Of a stretch of DNA of 64,000 bases, positions 8,753 to 16,807 are shown piece after piece; position 1 is the first letter of the stretch, and the number at the start of each line of letters is the position of its first letter. This stretch comes from Gordonia sp. KTR9 (lineage in GTDB: Bacteria; Actinomycetota; Actinomycetes; Mycobacteriales; Mycobacteriaceae), in contig NC_018581.1 of the NCBI RefSeq assembly GCF_000143885.2, forward strand, positions 4,588,001 to 4,652,000. Direction: 5' to 3'. Under the pieces are notes generated by a model. That model worked only from the letters and a program-made list of their open reading frames with translations. It searched no databases and was not told the DNA's origin. Position numbers and translations under genes: made by a program.

Positions 8753-9507
8753 ACCGTTTCGACTCACAGGTGGTCGTCATCACCGGCGGCGCCCAAGGAC
8801 TCGGAGCAGCCATGGCCCAGCAGTTCGCCGCCGAGGGAGCCATTGTCGTCATCGGTGACGTCAATGCCGACACGGCCCGGGCCACCGCCGACACGATCGC
8901 CGCCGCCGTCGGCCGGGAATGCCACGCCGACGCCATCGATGTCACCGACTCCACTCGGGTGACCGAGTGGATCGACTCGATCGCCGAAAGGCACGGTCGC
9001 ATCGACGTCCTGGTCAACGCAGCCGGCATCATCCGCGACAACCGTGCCGAGAACATCTCCGACGCCGACTGGCACGCGGTGATCAACGTCTCCCTGTCCG
9101 GCACCTTCTTCTGCGCCCGCGCCGCACTCCCCCACATGCGTGCCAACCAGTACGGGCGGATAGTGTCGTTCTCCTCGATGAGCTGGCGCGGGAACTTCGG
9201 TCAGTCCAACTACGTCGCGGCCAAGGCCGGCATCGTCGGACTCACCCGCACCCTCGCACTGGAAACCGCGCGCGACGGCATCACCGTCAACGCCATCGCG
9301 CCAGGACTCATCGAAACCCCGATGCTCGCCTCGATGGACGCCGCAGCCCGCGACAAGCTGGTTTCCAAAGTGCCCCAACGCACTACCGGTGATCCCGCGG
9401 ACATCGCCGAAGCCGCCGCATTCCTGTGCTCCCCCGCCGCCCGCTACATCACCGGCATCGTCCTCGACGTCGACGGCGGCATCAGCATCGGATCGTCCAT
9501 CCGCTGA
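8749..9507 (+). CDS. SDR-family oxidoreductase (3-hydroxyacyl-CoA dehydrogenase/FabG-like)
   Basis: 252-residue classical short-chain dehydrogenase. The cofactor motif TGGAQGLG is at residues 12-19, NAAG at 90-93, catalytic Ser142 or Ser143, and Tyr155/Lys159 in YVAAK. The start ATG overlaps the crotonase stop (ATGA), indicating translational coupling. In the acyl-CoA module it would oxidise the 3-hydroxyacyl-CoA made after ligation and hydration, or an alcohol made by lyase chemistry. NAD preference is suggested by GDVN after the second beta strand (acidic residue). It ends 8 bases before the convergent Lrp gene stop, without a recognisable terminator. Confidence 0.9.
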   Translation: MNRFDSQVVVITGGAQGLGAAMAQQFAAEGAIVVIGDVNADTARATADTIAAAVGRECHADAIDVTDSTRVTEWIDSIAERHGRIDVLVNAAGIIRDNRAENISDADWHAVINVSLSGTFFCARAALPHMRANQYGRIVSFSSMSWRGNFGQSNYVAAKAGIVGLTRTLALETARDGITVNAIAPGLIETPMLASMDAAARDKLVSKVPQRTTGDPADIAEAAAFLCSPAARYITGIVLDVDGGISIGSSIR

Positions 9508-9514
9508 CGGATCC

Positions 9515-10516
9515 TCACAGGACGACGGGAACCGACCCCGTGCGGCAGCCCGACCGGTCGAGCAGCGAGCCCAGTCGCTTCGGGGTCTCCAGCGTGACCG
9601 AACGGTCCGCGACGACGAGCCCCGGTACCCGGCTCTCGAGTTGCTGCTCGAACTCCGACAACTCGCCGATGGTGTGCAACCACACGCCCATCACGATGTT
9701 CGCGGTGCCGGTCACCTCGCAACACACCCGCACCTGGGGCAGGTCGTCGAGCGCGCCTACGAGCGCCGAGATCGACCGCGACGACGCCCGCGCCCACACG
9801 TTCGCCGTGACCGGCCAGCCGCTGATGACATGGGCCACTTCGCATCTGATCGACAGAACGCGTTCGGCGACGAGGGCGGTCAGCCGACGCCGGACGGTCG
9901 GCGCACTCAGTCCGCTCGCGGCAGCCAGGTCGACCGCCGAGCGTCGACCGTCCTCGGCCAGCGCGGCGATGAGCCGCAGATCCATCTCGTCGGGTCCGTG
10001 CACCAGCGGACGATGCTCGGGCCGGTACTCGCCGAGCACCGACTCGTCGGCGTCGGAGAGCGTGTGCACCCGCCAGCGTTCGCTCTCGCCGAAGACCCGC
10101 ATCACCACCCTCGTCCGGGTCCTGGCGACGCCCTCGGTCTCGGCGAGGCGCTGCACCCAGTCGCCGAGAAAACCGAGGTCCGGGACCATCACGGTCAGCA
10201 GGAGGTCGCCGTCGCCCGCGGTGCGCTGGATCGTGGCCACATGCCGGTCGGCGGCGAGGTGCTCGACGAGCTCCTCGCGCCGCGACGACGCCTGGACCTC
10301 GACGAAGGCGCTGCAGCGGGTGTTGAGGTACGCGGCACCGGGATAGGTCACGATCCAGGCGAGCCCACTGTCGACGAGCCGCTCCCAGCGACGGGCCGCG
10401 GTCGCCGCGCTCACGCCCACGACGTCGCCGACCACGCCCCAGGGCGCCCGTGGCGCGACCTGCAGAGCGTGAACGATCTGATAATCGAGGTCGTCCGGCA
10501 CGCAACAATCCTGCAT
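9515..10516 (-). CDS. Lrp/AsnC-family regulator with two HTH/RAM units
   Basis: 333 residues, twice the usual AsnC size. Two winged-helix regions are visible: one near residues 8-45 (DLDYQIVHALQVAPRAPWG, then VGVSAATAARRWERL) and one near 180 (EMDLRLIAALAEDGRRS, then SGLSAPTVRRRLTAL). Each is followed by a ligand-binding RAM-like half. The ATG at 10516 is preferred over a GTG one codon earlier. The gene is divergent from the opine-dehydrogenase-like gene across 118 bases, so it probably controls that operon. Such tandem AsnC proteins usually sense amino acids or their derivatives; ectoine catabolic clusters also carry an AsnC regulator. The effector is unknown. Confidence 0.88.
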   Translation of the reverse strand: MQDCCVPDDLDYQIVHALQVAPRAPWGVVGDVVGVSAATAARRWERLVDSGLAWIVTYPGAAYLNTRCSAFVEVQASSRREELVEHLAADRHVATIQRTAGDGDLLLTVMVPDLGFLGDWVQRLAETEGVARTRTRVVMRVFGESERWRVHTLSDADESVLGEYRPEHRPLVHGPDEMDLRLIAALAEDGRRSAVDLAAASGLSAPTVRRRLTALVAERVLSIRCEVAHVISGWPVTANVWARASSRSISALVGALDDLPQVRVCCEVTGTANIVMGVWLHTIGELSEFEQQLESRVPGLVVADRSVTLETPKRLGSLLDRSGCRTGSVPVVL

Positions 10517-10634
10517 CACGCGGTGAACTTTTTTCGGTATCGGCAGTCGCCGGGACAGCCCGCGGCAGCGCTCCTACGTTTCCTCCCAACACCCAGTGGC
10601 CGCACGGGCGGTCCGGAAACGAGGAGGACGATCA

Positions 10635-11774
10635 GTGAAAGTCTGCGTCATCGGCGGAGGTCACGGCTCTTACGCGGCTGCGGCGGAACTCAGCGAGAAG
10701 GACCACCATGTCACCTGGTGGCGACGGGACTCCGCGGCGTTCTCGTCGCTGGTCGAGCGCGGGACGCTCGACATCGACGATCACCTCGGCCGGCGGCAGA
10801 TCGGTGTCGACGGTCTGCACCTCGGCGACGGCGACACGGGCGGTGGAACCGGCGGTGGCATCTCGATCGTCGCCGATCTCGCCGAGGCGGTGTCCAACGC
10901 CGAGGTCGTCGTCGCGCCGGTGCCCGCCTTCGCCCACGAATCGCTCGCCCGGCAACTCGCGCCGCACCTGCGCGACGGTCAGATCGTCTACCTGCCGCCG
11001 GGCAGCTTCGGGTCGATCGTGTTCGCCCAAGCCGTGCGCGCGGCGGGCAACCCCGCCGACGTCGCGTTCGCCGAGACCGGCACCCTGCCCTACCTCGCGC
11101 GCAAACACGGTGACACCCGCGTCGTGGTCAGCGGATACGCCACGCGTCTGCCCACGGGGGTCTTCCCGGCGCGGCACACCGATCGGGCGCTCGCGGTTCT
11201 CGGCGAGGTCTACCCCGCCGTCGAGCGGGTCGAGGACGCCCTCAGCGGCGCGCTGATGAACGCCGGGCCCATCATCCACCCGCCGCTCATCCTGATGAAT
11301 GCCGGTCCACTGGAACACTTTCCGTCGTGGGATATCCACAACGAGGGTACCCAGGACTCCATCCGGCGGGTCACCTCCGCGCTCGACGCCGAGCGCATCG
11401 CGGTCCGGGAGGCACTCGGCTACGGTGCGCCGCACTTCCCGCTCGCCGACCACTACACCGCCGACGGCGACGAGTGGATGTACGGCAACGCCGCCCACGA
11501 GAAGCTCACCGACAGCGGCGACTGGCGCGAGAGCATCGACCTGCGGACCCACCGCTACATGACCGAGGACGTCGAGATTGGTCTCGCGCTGCTGAGTTCC
11601 GTGGCGACGTGGGCGGACGTGCCGTCTCCGGTGGCCGACGGCCTGCTCGCCCTCGCCGGGGCGGTCACCGGCCGCCCGGCCGCGACCCGCGGGCGCACCT
11701 TGGCGAACCTGGGGCTGGCCGACCTCGACCCGTCCGGCATGCGGGCATTTCTCCACGACGGGCCGGCGCAGTGA
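10635..11774 (+). CDS. Octopine/nopaline dehydrogenase family protein
   Basis: 379 residues from the GTG at 10635, which has a strong GAGGAGG ribosome site ten bases upstream. The N-terminal dinucleotide fold begins VKVCVIGGGHGSYAAAAEL. The second half is the alpha-helical opine-dehydrogenase domain, with IIHPPLILMNAGPLEH, the WDIHNEGT segment and EALGYGAPHFPL. Family members reversibly condense an amino acid with a 2-keto acid, or act on related secondary amines; catabolic use splits an opine. Its stop overlaps the start of the next dehydrogenase by four bases. With the divergent Lrp/AsnC gene and a following transporter, a role in uptake and breakdown of an opine-like or amino-acid-derived compound is plausible but not shown. 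Confidence 0.85.
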   Translation: MKVCVIGGGHGSYAAAAELSEKDHHVTWWRRDSAAFSSLVERGTLDIDDHLGRRQIGVDGLHLGDGDTGGGTGGGISIVADLAEAVSNAEVVVAPVPAFAHESLARQLAPHLRDGQIVYLPPGSFGSIVFAQAVRAAGNPADVAFAETGTLPYLARKHGDTRVVVSGYATRLPTGVFPARHTDRALAVLGEVYPAVERVEDALSGALMNAGPIIHPPLILMNAGPLEHFPSWDIHNEGTQDSIRRVTSALDAERIAVREALGYGAPHFPLADHYTADGDEWMYGNAAHEKLTDSGDWRESIDLRTHRYMTEDVEIGLALLSSVATWADVPSPVADGLLALAGAVTGRPAATRGRTLANLGLADLDPSGMRAFLHDGPAQ

Positions 11775-12760
11775 CGGGCCGCCACGTCGCCGTTGTCGGC
11801 GCCGGCCGGATGGGCCAGGGCATCGCCGCTGCGCTGGCCTTCGGGAATGTCGCGGTGACGGTCGTCGACCTCCGCGACCGCGGCGCCGGCGCAGCGGCCT
11901 ATCTCGACGGGGTCCGCGCATCGGTTCGGCAGGCACTCGCGCACAAGGTCACGCTCGGTCTGCTGGCGGTCGAGGACCTCGAGGACGTCGCGGCTCTGGT
12001 GACGGTCGTCGGAGAGGTCGACGCCCTCGCCCCGATGGCCGGGGCGGATCTCGTCTTCGAAGCCGTGCCCGAGGTCGCGGAGGTCAAGCGCGACACGCTC
12101 ACCTGGATCGAGGCCATGGTCGGCGACACCGTCCCCATCGCGTCGACCACGTCGAGTTTCCTCGTCGACGAACTCGCCGGCTCGCTGGCGGCGCCGGCGC
12201 GATTCCTCAACGCGCACTGGCTCAACCCGGCCGATCTCATGCCGCTCGTCGAGGTGGCGCCCGGCACGGCGACGAGTCCCGGGGCCGTCGAAGCCACCCG
12301 CGACCTGCTGGTCGCGGTCGGGAAGGTCCCCGTGGTGTGCGCCCCCTCGCCCGGGTACATCGTCCCCCGGCTCCAGGCGTTGGTGATGAACGAGGCCGCG
12401 CGCATGGTGGCCGAGGGGGTGGCGAGCGCCGCGGACATCGACACCGCTGTCCGCATCGGATTCGGTTCGCGCTTCGCGGTTCTCGGGTTGCTCGAGTTCA
12501 TCGACTGGGGCGGCTGCGACACCCTCTTCCACGCGTCGAACTACCTACGTCGAGAGCTCGGCGAGAGGTTCGCACCAGCAGCGCTGGTCGAGACGAACAT
12601 AACGTCCGGCCGCCGTGGGATATCCGACGGCGCAGGCTTTTACGAGTTCGACCCGACCACCGTCGCCGACTACCGGGCGCAGCGGATCGCCGACTTCGCC
12701 CGAGTGCTCGACGCCGTCGGACGCCTCGCCCGCCACGAGGAGTTCAGCAAGGCCGACTGA
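11771..12760 (+). CDS. 3-hydroxyacyl-CoA dehydrogenase-family protein
   Basis: 329 residues from a GTG that overlaps the opine-dehydrogenase stop. The Rossmann motif VVGAGRMGQGIAAALA is near the N-terminus; the segment FLNAHWLNPADLMPLVEV corresponds to the catalytic His region (FNPxxxMxLVE) of 3-hydroxyacyl-CoA dehydrogenases. The C-terminal helical domain contains PGYIVPRLQALVMNEAARM. Single-domain relatives include 3-hydroxybutyryl-CoA dehydrogenase, L-carnitine dehydrogenase and lambda-crystallin/gulonate dehydrogenase. Given its tight coupling to an opine-dehydrogenase-like gene and the lack of a CoA ligase beside it, a free hydroxy acid or carnitine-like substrate is at least as likely as a CoA ester. 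Confidence 0.85.
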   Translation: MTGRHVAVVGAGRMGQGIAAALAFGNVAVTVVDLRDRGAGAAAYLDGVRASVRQALAHKVTLGLLAVEDLEDVAALVTVVGEVDALAPMAGADLVFEAVPEVAEVKRDTLTWIEAMVGDTVPIASTTSSFLVDELAGSLAAPARFLNAHWLNPADLMPLVEVAPGTATSPGAVEATRDLLVAVGKVPVVCAPSPGYIVPRLQALVMNEAARMVAEGVASAADIDTAVRIGFGSRFAVLGLLEFIDWGGCDTLFHASNYLRRELGERFAPAALVETNITSGRRGISDGAGFYEFDPTTVADYRAQRIADFARVLDAVGRLARHEEFSKAD

Positions 12761-12963
12761 CCCGACGGGAGACGCCCACGTCCCGCCACCGGAGTCCCCG
12801 GCGGCGCGGTGAAGCACGCCCGGTCGCGTCCAATGAGTCGGCGCGGTAAAGCTTTTCCCGATTCCCCGCGAGCCGCGGGTCCGACACAATCGATCCATCC
12901 ACGAGTACAGCCAAACGAATGCCGGCCTCCAGGGCCCGTTCGACCACCGATGAGGAGTGATCC

Positions 12964-14325
12964 GTGGTAACTCTCGACAACTCTGCACCACCCGACCCGT
13001 CGGCACCGAGTGCCGCCCCGCCCCGGCGGGAGCGCACCACCCGCGTCGCCGTCGCGTCCGGCGTCGGCACGATCATGGAGTTCTACGACTTCGCGATCTA
13101 CGGCACCGCGACGGCACTGGTCTTCAACAAGATCTTCTTCAACGTCGACGATCCCTGGTTCGGCACCTTCCTCGGATTCGCGACCTTCGCGGTCGGTTTC
13201 GTGATGGCGCCGATCGGAGCCCTGATCTTCGGACATTTCGGGGACAGATTCGGTCGGCGCAAGGCGCTGACCGCGGCCTTCCTCCTCATGGGCGGGTCGA
13301 CCCTGGCGATGGGCGTCCTCCCCGACTACCAGGCCATCGGGATCGTGGCGCCGATCATCCTGATCTTCCTCCGCATGGTGCACGGCATCTCACGAGGCGG
13401 TGAGATCGGCGGCGCGGCCCTGCTCGCCGCCGAACACGCCCCGGCGCACCGGCGTGGTCTGTACGGGTGTTTCGTCACCCTCGGTTCGCCGGTCGGCGGC
13501 ATCCTGGCCAATCTGTCGTTCGCGCTCGTGCTGCTGATGCCCATGGAGCAGGTCCTGGCGTGGGGCTGGCGCATCCCGTTCCTCATCGGCGGCGTCGTAC
13601 TGGCGATCGGGGTGTGGACGCGGTCCCGGGTCAGCGAGACACCGGACTTCGTCGAGTCCAAGCGGGCAGAGGAGAACTCGCCGCCGGCCTTCGCGGTTCT
13701 CCGGCAGAACTGGCGTCGTGTCGCCCTGGCCGCCGGGATCAACGTCGGTCAGAACTGTTACGCCTTCCTGTTGTTCACGTTCATGCTCTCGTTCTTGACC
13801 GAGACCGATCCGGGACGCGGTTTCGAGCGGTCGCCGGTGGTCCTGGGCAGCACGCTGGCGCTCGCGTGCCATGCGGCCACCGTCGTGCTCGGCAGTCACC
13901 TGTCCGACCGATTCGGCCGCAAACCGGTGATCGGATTCGGGATGATCACCTCCCTGCTGTTCGCGCCGATCCTGTTCTGGGTCACCGCGTCCGGGTCCCT
14001 GGCGGCCTGCATCACGGTCATCTCGATCGGGTTCGCACTCACCGGCTTCGTCTACGGTCCGATGCTCACGACCTTCGCGGAGCTGTTCCCGATCACGCAG
14101 CGCTACAGCGGCATCGGGATCGGCTTCCAGGTCGGCGCGGTGCTGGGCGGCGGTCTCGCCCCGATGATCGCGAACCGGATCGTCAGTGCCACCGGCAGTG
14201 TGATCCCCGTGGGGATCTACGCGGCAGCACTGATGGCGATCAGCCTCTGCTGCCTGATGGTCATCCGGGAGACCGCGCCGGCCCTCGCCGGACGACCGCC
14301 ACGACGACAGCGTCTGCGGAGCTGA
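12964..14325 (+). CDS. MHS-family MFS transporter
   Basis: 453 residues with 12 predicted membrane segments. The cytoplasmic-loop motif GHFGDRFGRRKAL and its second-half counterpart SDRFGRKPVIGFG mark the metabolite:H+ symporter (MHS) branch of the major facilitator superfamily, as do EFYDFAIYG at the start of TM1 and the GGEIGGAALLAAEHAP segment. The GTG at 12964 follows GAGGAG at good spacing. It is in line with the opine-dehydrogenase pair (203 bases upstream) and probably imports an organic acid or amino-acid-like substrate for that pathway; specificity is unknown. Confidence 0.9.
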   Translation: MVTLDNSAPPDPSAPSAAPPRRERTTRVAVASGVGTIMEFYDFAIYGTATALVFNKIFFNVDDPWFGTFLGFATFAVGFVMAPIGALIFGHFGDRFGRRKALTAAFLLMGGSTLAMGVLPDYQAIGIVAPIILIFLRMVHGISRGGEIGGAALLAAEHAPAHRRGLYGCFVTLGSPVGGILANLSFALVLLMPMEQVLAWGWRIPFLIGGVVLAIGVWTRSRVSETPDFVESKRAEENSPPAFAVLRQNWRRVALAAGINVGQNCYAFLLFTFMLSFLTETDPGRGFERSPVVLGSTLALACHAATVVLGSHLSDRFGRKPVIGFGMITSLLFAPILFWVTASGSLAACITVISIGFALTGFVYGPMLTTFAELFPITQRYSGIGIGFQVGAVLGGGLAPMIANRIVSATGSVIPVGIYAAALMAISLCCLMVIRETAPALAGRPPRRQRLRS

Positions 14326-14339
14326 GCCGAGGCGGATAT

Positions 14340-14374
14340 TGACAGCATCCTGTCTTAATGACAGGATGCTGTCA
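14340..14374 (+). promoter_or_regulatory. MarR-type operator: perfect 15-bp inverted repeat
   Basis: TGACAGCATCCTGTC (14340-14354) and its exact reverse complement GACAGGATGCTGTCA (14360-14374) are separated by TTAAT. Each arm is itself a near-palindrome of GACAG and CTGTC. It sits 21 bases before the DJ-1/PfpI ATG, and the second gene of that operon encodes a MarR regulator, so autoregulation is the likely role. There is no T-tract, which argues against a terminator of the MFS gene. Confidence 0.75.
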
Positions 14375-14395
14375 TCATCGTTTCGAGGAGGCATC

Positions 14396-15001
14396 ATGAA
14401 AACCGTCCATCTCGCCCTGTACCCGACCCTCGCGGACTGGGAGTTCGGCTACGTGGCATCGGGTGTCAACAATCCCGAGTACCAGGCCGAGCCGGGGTCG
14501 TTCCGCATCGTGACCGTCGGCGCCTCGCGGGAGCCGGTCCGCACCATCGGCGGGGTCACGATGGTGCCCGACACCACACTCGACGACGTCCGGCCCGAGG
14601 ACAGCGCGATGCTGGTCCTGCCCGGCGCCCAGATCTGGGAGTCCAACGACGCCTTCGTCGACGCCGCCCGGCGCTGGGCGGATGCCGGAACTCCGGTCGC
14701 CGGGATCTGCGGAGCCACCATGGGCCTCGCACGCGCGGGGCTGCTCGACGACCGACGCCACACCAGCAACGCGCCCGAGCAGCTGACACCTACGGGTTAT
14801 GACGGAGCCGCACACTACGTCGACGCCCCTGCCGTCACCGATCGCGGAGTCATCACCGCCGCGGCCATCGCACCCGTCGATTTCGCACGCGAGGTCTTCG
14901 CACTGCTCGGCATCTACTCTCCGCCGGTTCTCGACGCCTGGTATCAGCTCTACGGCCACCAGGACCCCAGCGGCTTCTACGCCCTGGCCGGCGAGCAGTG
15001 A
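14396..15001 (+). CDS. DJ-1/PfpI-family protein
   Basis: 201 residues from ATG at 14396 with GAGGAGG six bases upstream. The nucleophile elbow is Cys105 in AGICGATMG, and the acidic partner is likely Glu16 (LADWEFGY). The family contains glyoxalase III/deglycase-like enzymes, hydratases such as isonitrile hydratase, and regulators with an amidotransferase fold. There is no HTH domain here. The stop overlaps the MarR start (GTGA), so the two are co-translated. The upstream 15-bp palindrome suggests control by the partner. The reaction is not predictable. Confidence 0.88.
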   Translation: MKTVHLALYPTLADWEFGYVASGVNNPEYQAEPGSFRIVTVGASREPVRTIGGVTMVPDTTLDDVRPEDSAMLVLPGAQIWESNDAFVDAARRWADAGTPVAGICGATMGLARAGLLDDRRHTSNAPEQLTPTGYDGAAHYVDAPAVTDRGVITAAAIAPVDFAREVFALLGIYSPPVLDAWYQLYGHQDPSGFYALAGEQ

Positions 15002-15444
15002 GCGACCACCAAGATCTGCTGTCGGCCTCGGCGCTGACCGCCTTCCGCCTCAACGGCCAGTTCCTCGCGCTCTCCGAACGTCTCGCCGAACCCGCCGCCC
15101 TGACCGCCACGCGCTGGCAGGTGCTCGGTGCGGTCCTCGACGAACCGTTGCCGGTCGCGGGTGTCGCGCGGGCGATGGGGATCACGCGACAGAGCGTCCA
15201 GCGCACCGCCGACCTGCTCGTCGCCGACGGACTGGCCGAATACCGGGACAATCCGGCCCACCGGCGGGCCAAGCTCGTCGCCCCCACGGCCGCGGGTCTC
15301 GCGGCCGTGCGGGCCATCGACCCCGGGCACCGCGAGGCAGCCGACCGACTGGCGACCGTCCTCGACCCCGTCCGATGGGAACAGGCATTGCACGCACTCC
15401 AGGACCTCAGCGCCGCACTCGACACACTCGACGGCCAGCGCTGA
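14998..15444 (+). CDS. MarR-family transcriptional regulator
   Basis: 148 residues, GTG start overlapping the DJ-1/PfpI stop. The winged helix-turn-helix is seen in PVAGVARAMGITRQSVQRTADLLVADGLAE with the wing YRDNPAHRRAKLVAPT. Helices at both ends supply the dimer interface. It is the only MarR in the window and follows a perfect inverted repeat typical of MarR operators, so it is probably an autorepressor of this two-gene unit. The ligand is unknown. It is followed by the palindrome assigned to the GntR regulator in front of the aminotransferase operon, so the two transcription units are probably separate. Confidence 0.9.
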   Translation: MSDHQDLLSASALTAFRLNGQFLALSERLAEPAALTATRWQVLGAVLDEPLPVAGVARAMGITRQSVQRTADLLVADGLAEYRDNPAHRRAKLVAPTAAGLAAVRAIDPGHREAADRLATVLDPVRWEQALHALQDLSAALDTLDGQR

Positions 15445-15450
15445 TGTCCA

Positions 15451-15470
15451 ATTGTTGACAATCGTACGAT
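15451..15470 (+). promoter_or_regulatory. GntR-type operator and promoter of the aminotransferase operon
   Basis: ATTGTTGACAAT (15451-15462) is a palindrome ATTGT-TG-ACAAT. It is followed by a second palindrome ATCGTACGAT (15461-15470) containing a -10-like TACGAT, 20 bases before the ATG at 15490. The same 12-base core occurs at 29283-29294 and, as ATTGT-CT-ACAAT, at 42414-42425. The TTGT-NN-ACAA form suits GntR/FCD regulators. The leader has no clear Shine-Dalgarno sequence. Confidence 0.7.
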
Positions 15471-15489
15471 CGGGCGTCACCGTGTACGC

Positions 15490-16797
15490 ATGACCGCCAG
15501 CGTTGACTCCCCGATCCGCAACAGCCAGACCGCGTCGCTGAGCCCGGCGCTGAAGCAGGCGACGCCCGTCGTCGTCGACACCGCGGCGGGTTCGTGGATC
15601 CGGGGTACCGACGGTCGCGACTACCTCGACTTCACGACCGGTATCGGTGTGACCAGCACCGGACACTGCCACCCGCACGTCGTCGCCGCCGCACAGGCGC
15701 AGTGCGCCAAGGTCATCCACGCGCAGTACACCACCGTCATACACACGCCGCTCCTGGAGCTCACCGCTCGTCTCGGGGCGGTACTGCCCGCCGGACTCGA
15801 CTCCGTCTTCTACGCCAACTCCGGTTCCGAAGCCGTCGAGGCCGCCATCCGCCTCGCACGGATGGCCACCGCGAAACCCAACATCATCGTCTTCCAGGGC
15901 GGATTTCACGGCCGGACGGTCGCGGCCGCCAGCCTGACGACCGCGGGGACCCGCTTCTCGGCGGGCTTCTCGCCCCTGATGAGCGGCGTGCACATGGCGC
16001 CGTTCCCCTACGCCTACCGATACGGCTGGGACACCGACACCGCCGTCGACTTCGCGCTTCGCGAGCTCGACTATCTGCTCCAGTCGCGCGTCGCACCCAA
16101 CGACACCGCCGCGTTCCTCATCGAACCTGTCCTCGGCGACGGCGGATACCTGCCCACCCCACCGCGGTTCCTCCAGGGTCTGCGGGAACGAGCCGACCGC
16201 CACGGCATCCTCCTCGTCCTCGACGAGGTGCAGGCGGGATTCGGTCGCACCGGCAGGTTCTGGGGTCACCAGCACGCCGACGGACTGATCCCCGACATCC
16301 TCATCACCGCCAAGGGTCTGGCATCCGGCTTCCCGATCTCGGCGATCGCGGCGCCGACGGCCCTGATGAGCAAGGCGTGGCCGGGGTCGCAGGGCGGCAC
16401 GTACGGCGGGAACGCCGTCGCGGCCGCCGCCGCGATCGCGACCCTCGACGTGATCGAGTCCGAGGGTCTCGTCGAGAACGCTCGCGTACGCGGTGAGCAG
16501 CTGCTCGCCGGCCTGCGAGAGGTGTGTGCGGCGTTCCCCGGGGTCGGGGACGTGCGCGGCCTAGGACTGATGGCCGGGATCGAGTTCGTCACCACGGATG
16601 CCGCCGGGAACACCACGCCCGACGCGGCGGCGGCGCTCGCCGTCCAGCAGGCCACCACGGCCCAGGGGCTGCTGTCCCTCACCTGCGGGCCTTCGGCCAA
16701 CGTCGTGCGTCTCATCCCCGCTCTGGTGGTCACGGCCGAGGAGATCGACCTCGGTGTCGCCCGGTTCGCGGCCGCACTCGCCACCGCGCTCGGTTAG
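15490..16797 (+). CDS. Class III aminotransferase (GabT/diaminobutyrate type)
   Basis: 435 residues, fold-type I PLP enzyme that removes a terminal amino group to 2-oxoglutarate or pyruvate. Key features are YANSGSEAVEAAIRLAR (108-124), the PLP aspartate Asp245 in LVLDEVQAGFGRTG, and the Schiff-base lysine Lys275 in ITAKGLASG. Such enzymes act on 4-aminobutyrate, 2,4-diaminobutyrate, beta-alanine or similar. It leads a six-gene operon with a succinate-semialdehyde-type dehydrogenase four steps on, the natural partner to oxidise its semialdehyde product. The same pair (Atf/DoeD and Ssd/DoeC) occurs in ectoine catabolic operons. The next gene starts 11 bases after its stop. Confidence 0.92.
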   Translation: MTASVDSPIRNSQTASLSPALKQATPVVVDTAAGSWIRGTDGRDYLDFTTGIGVTSTGHCHPHVVAAAQAQCAKVIHAQYTTVIHTPLLELTARLGAVLPAGLDSVFYANSGSEAVEAAIRLARMATAKPNIIVFQGGFHGRTVAAASLTTAGTRFSAGFSPLMSGVHMAPFPYAYRYGWDTDTAVDFALRELDYLLQSRVAPNDTAAFLIEPVLGDGGYLPTPPRFLQGLRERADRHGILLVLDEVQAGFGRTGRFWGHQHADGLIPDILITAKGLASGFPISAIAAPTALMSKAWPGSQGGTYGGNAVAAAAAIATLDVIESEGLVENARVRGEQLLAGLREVCAAFPGVGDVRGLGLMAGIEFVTTDAAGNTTPDAAAALAVQQATTAQGLLSLTCGPSANVVRLIPALVVTAEEIDLGVARFAAALATALG

Positions 16798-16807
16798 CCC
16801 GGTTCCG

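Noticed and set aside
16598-16807. N-terminal extension of the FAD/Fe-S protein
   Set aside because: It runs through the end of the aminotransferase gene in another frame; the first start after that gene is GTG 16808.
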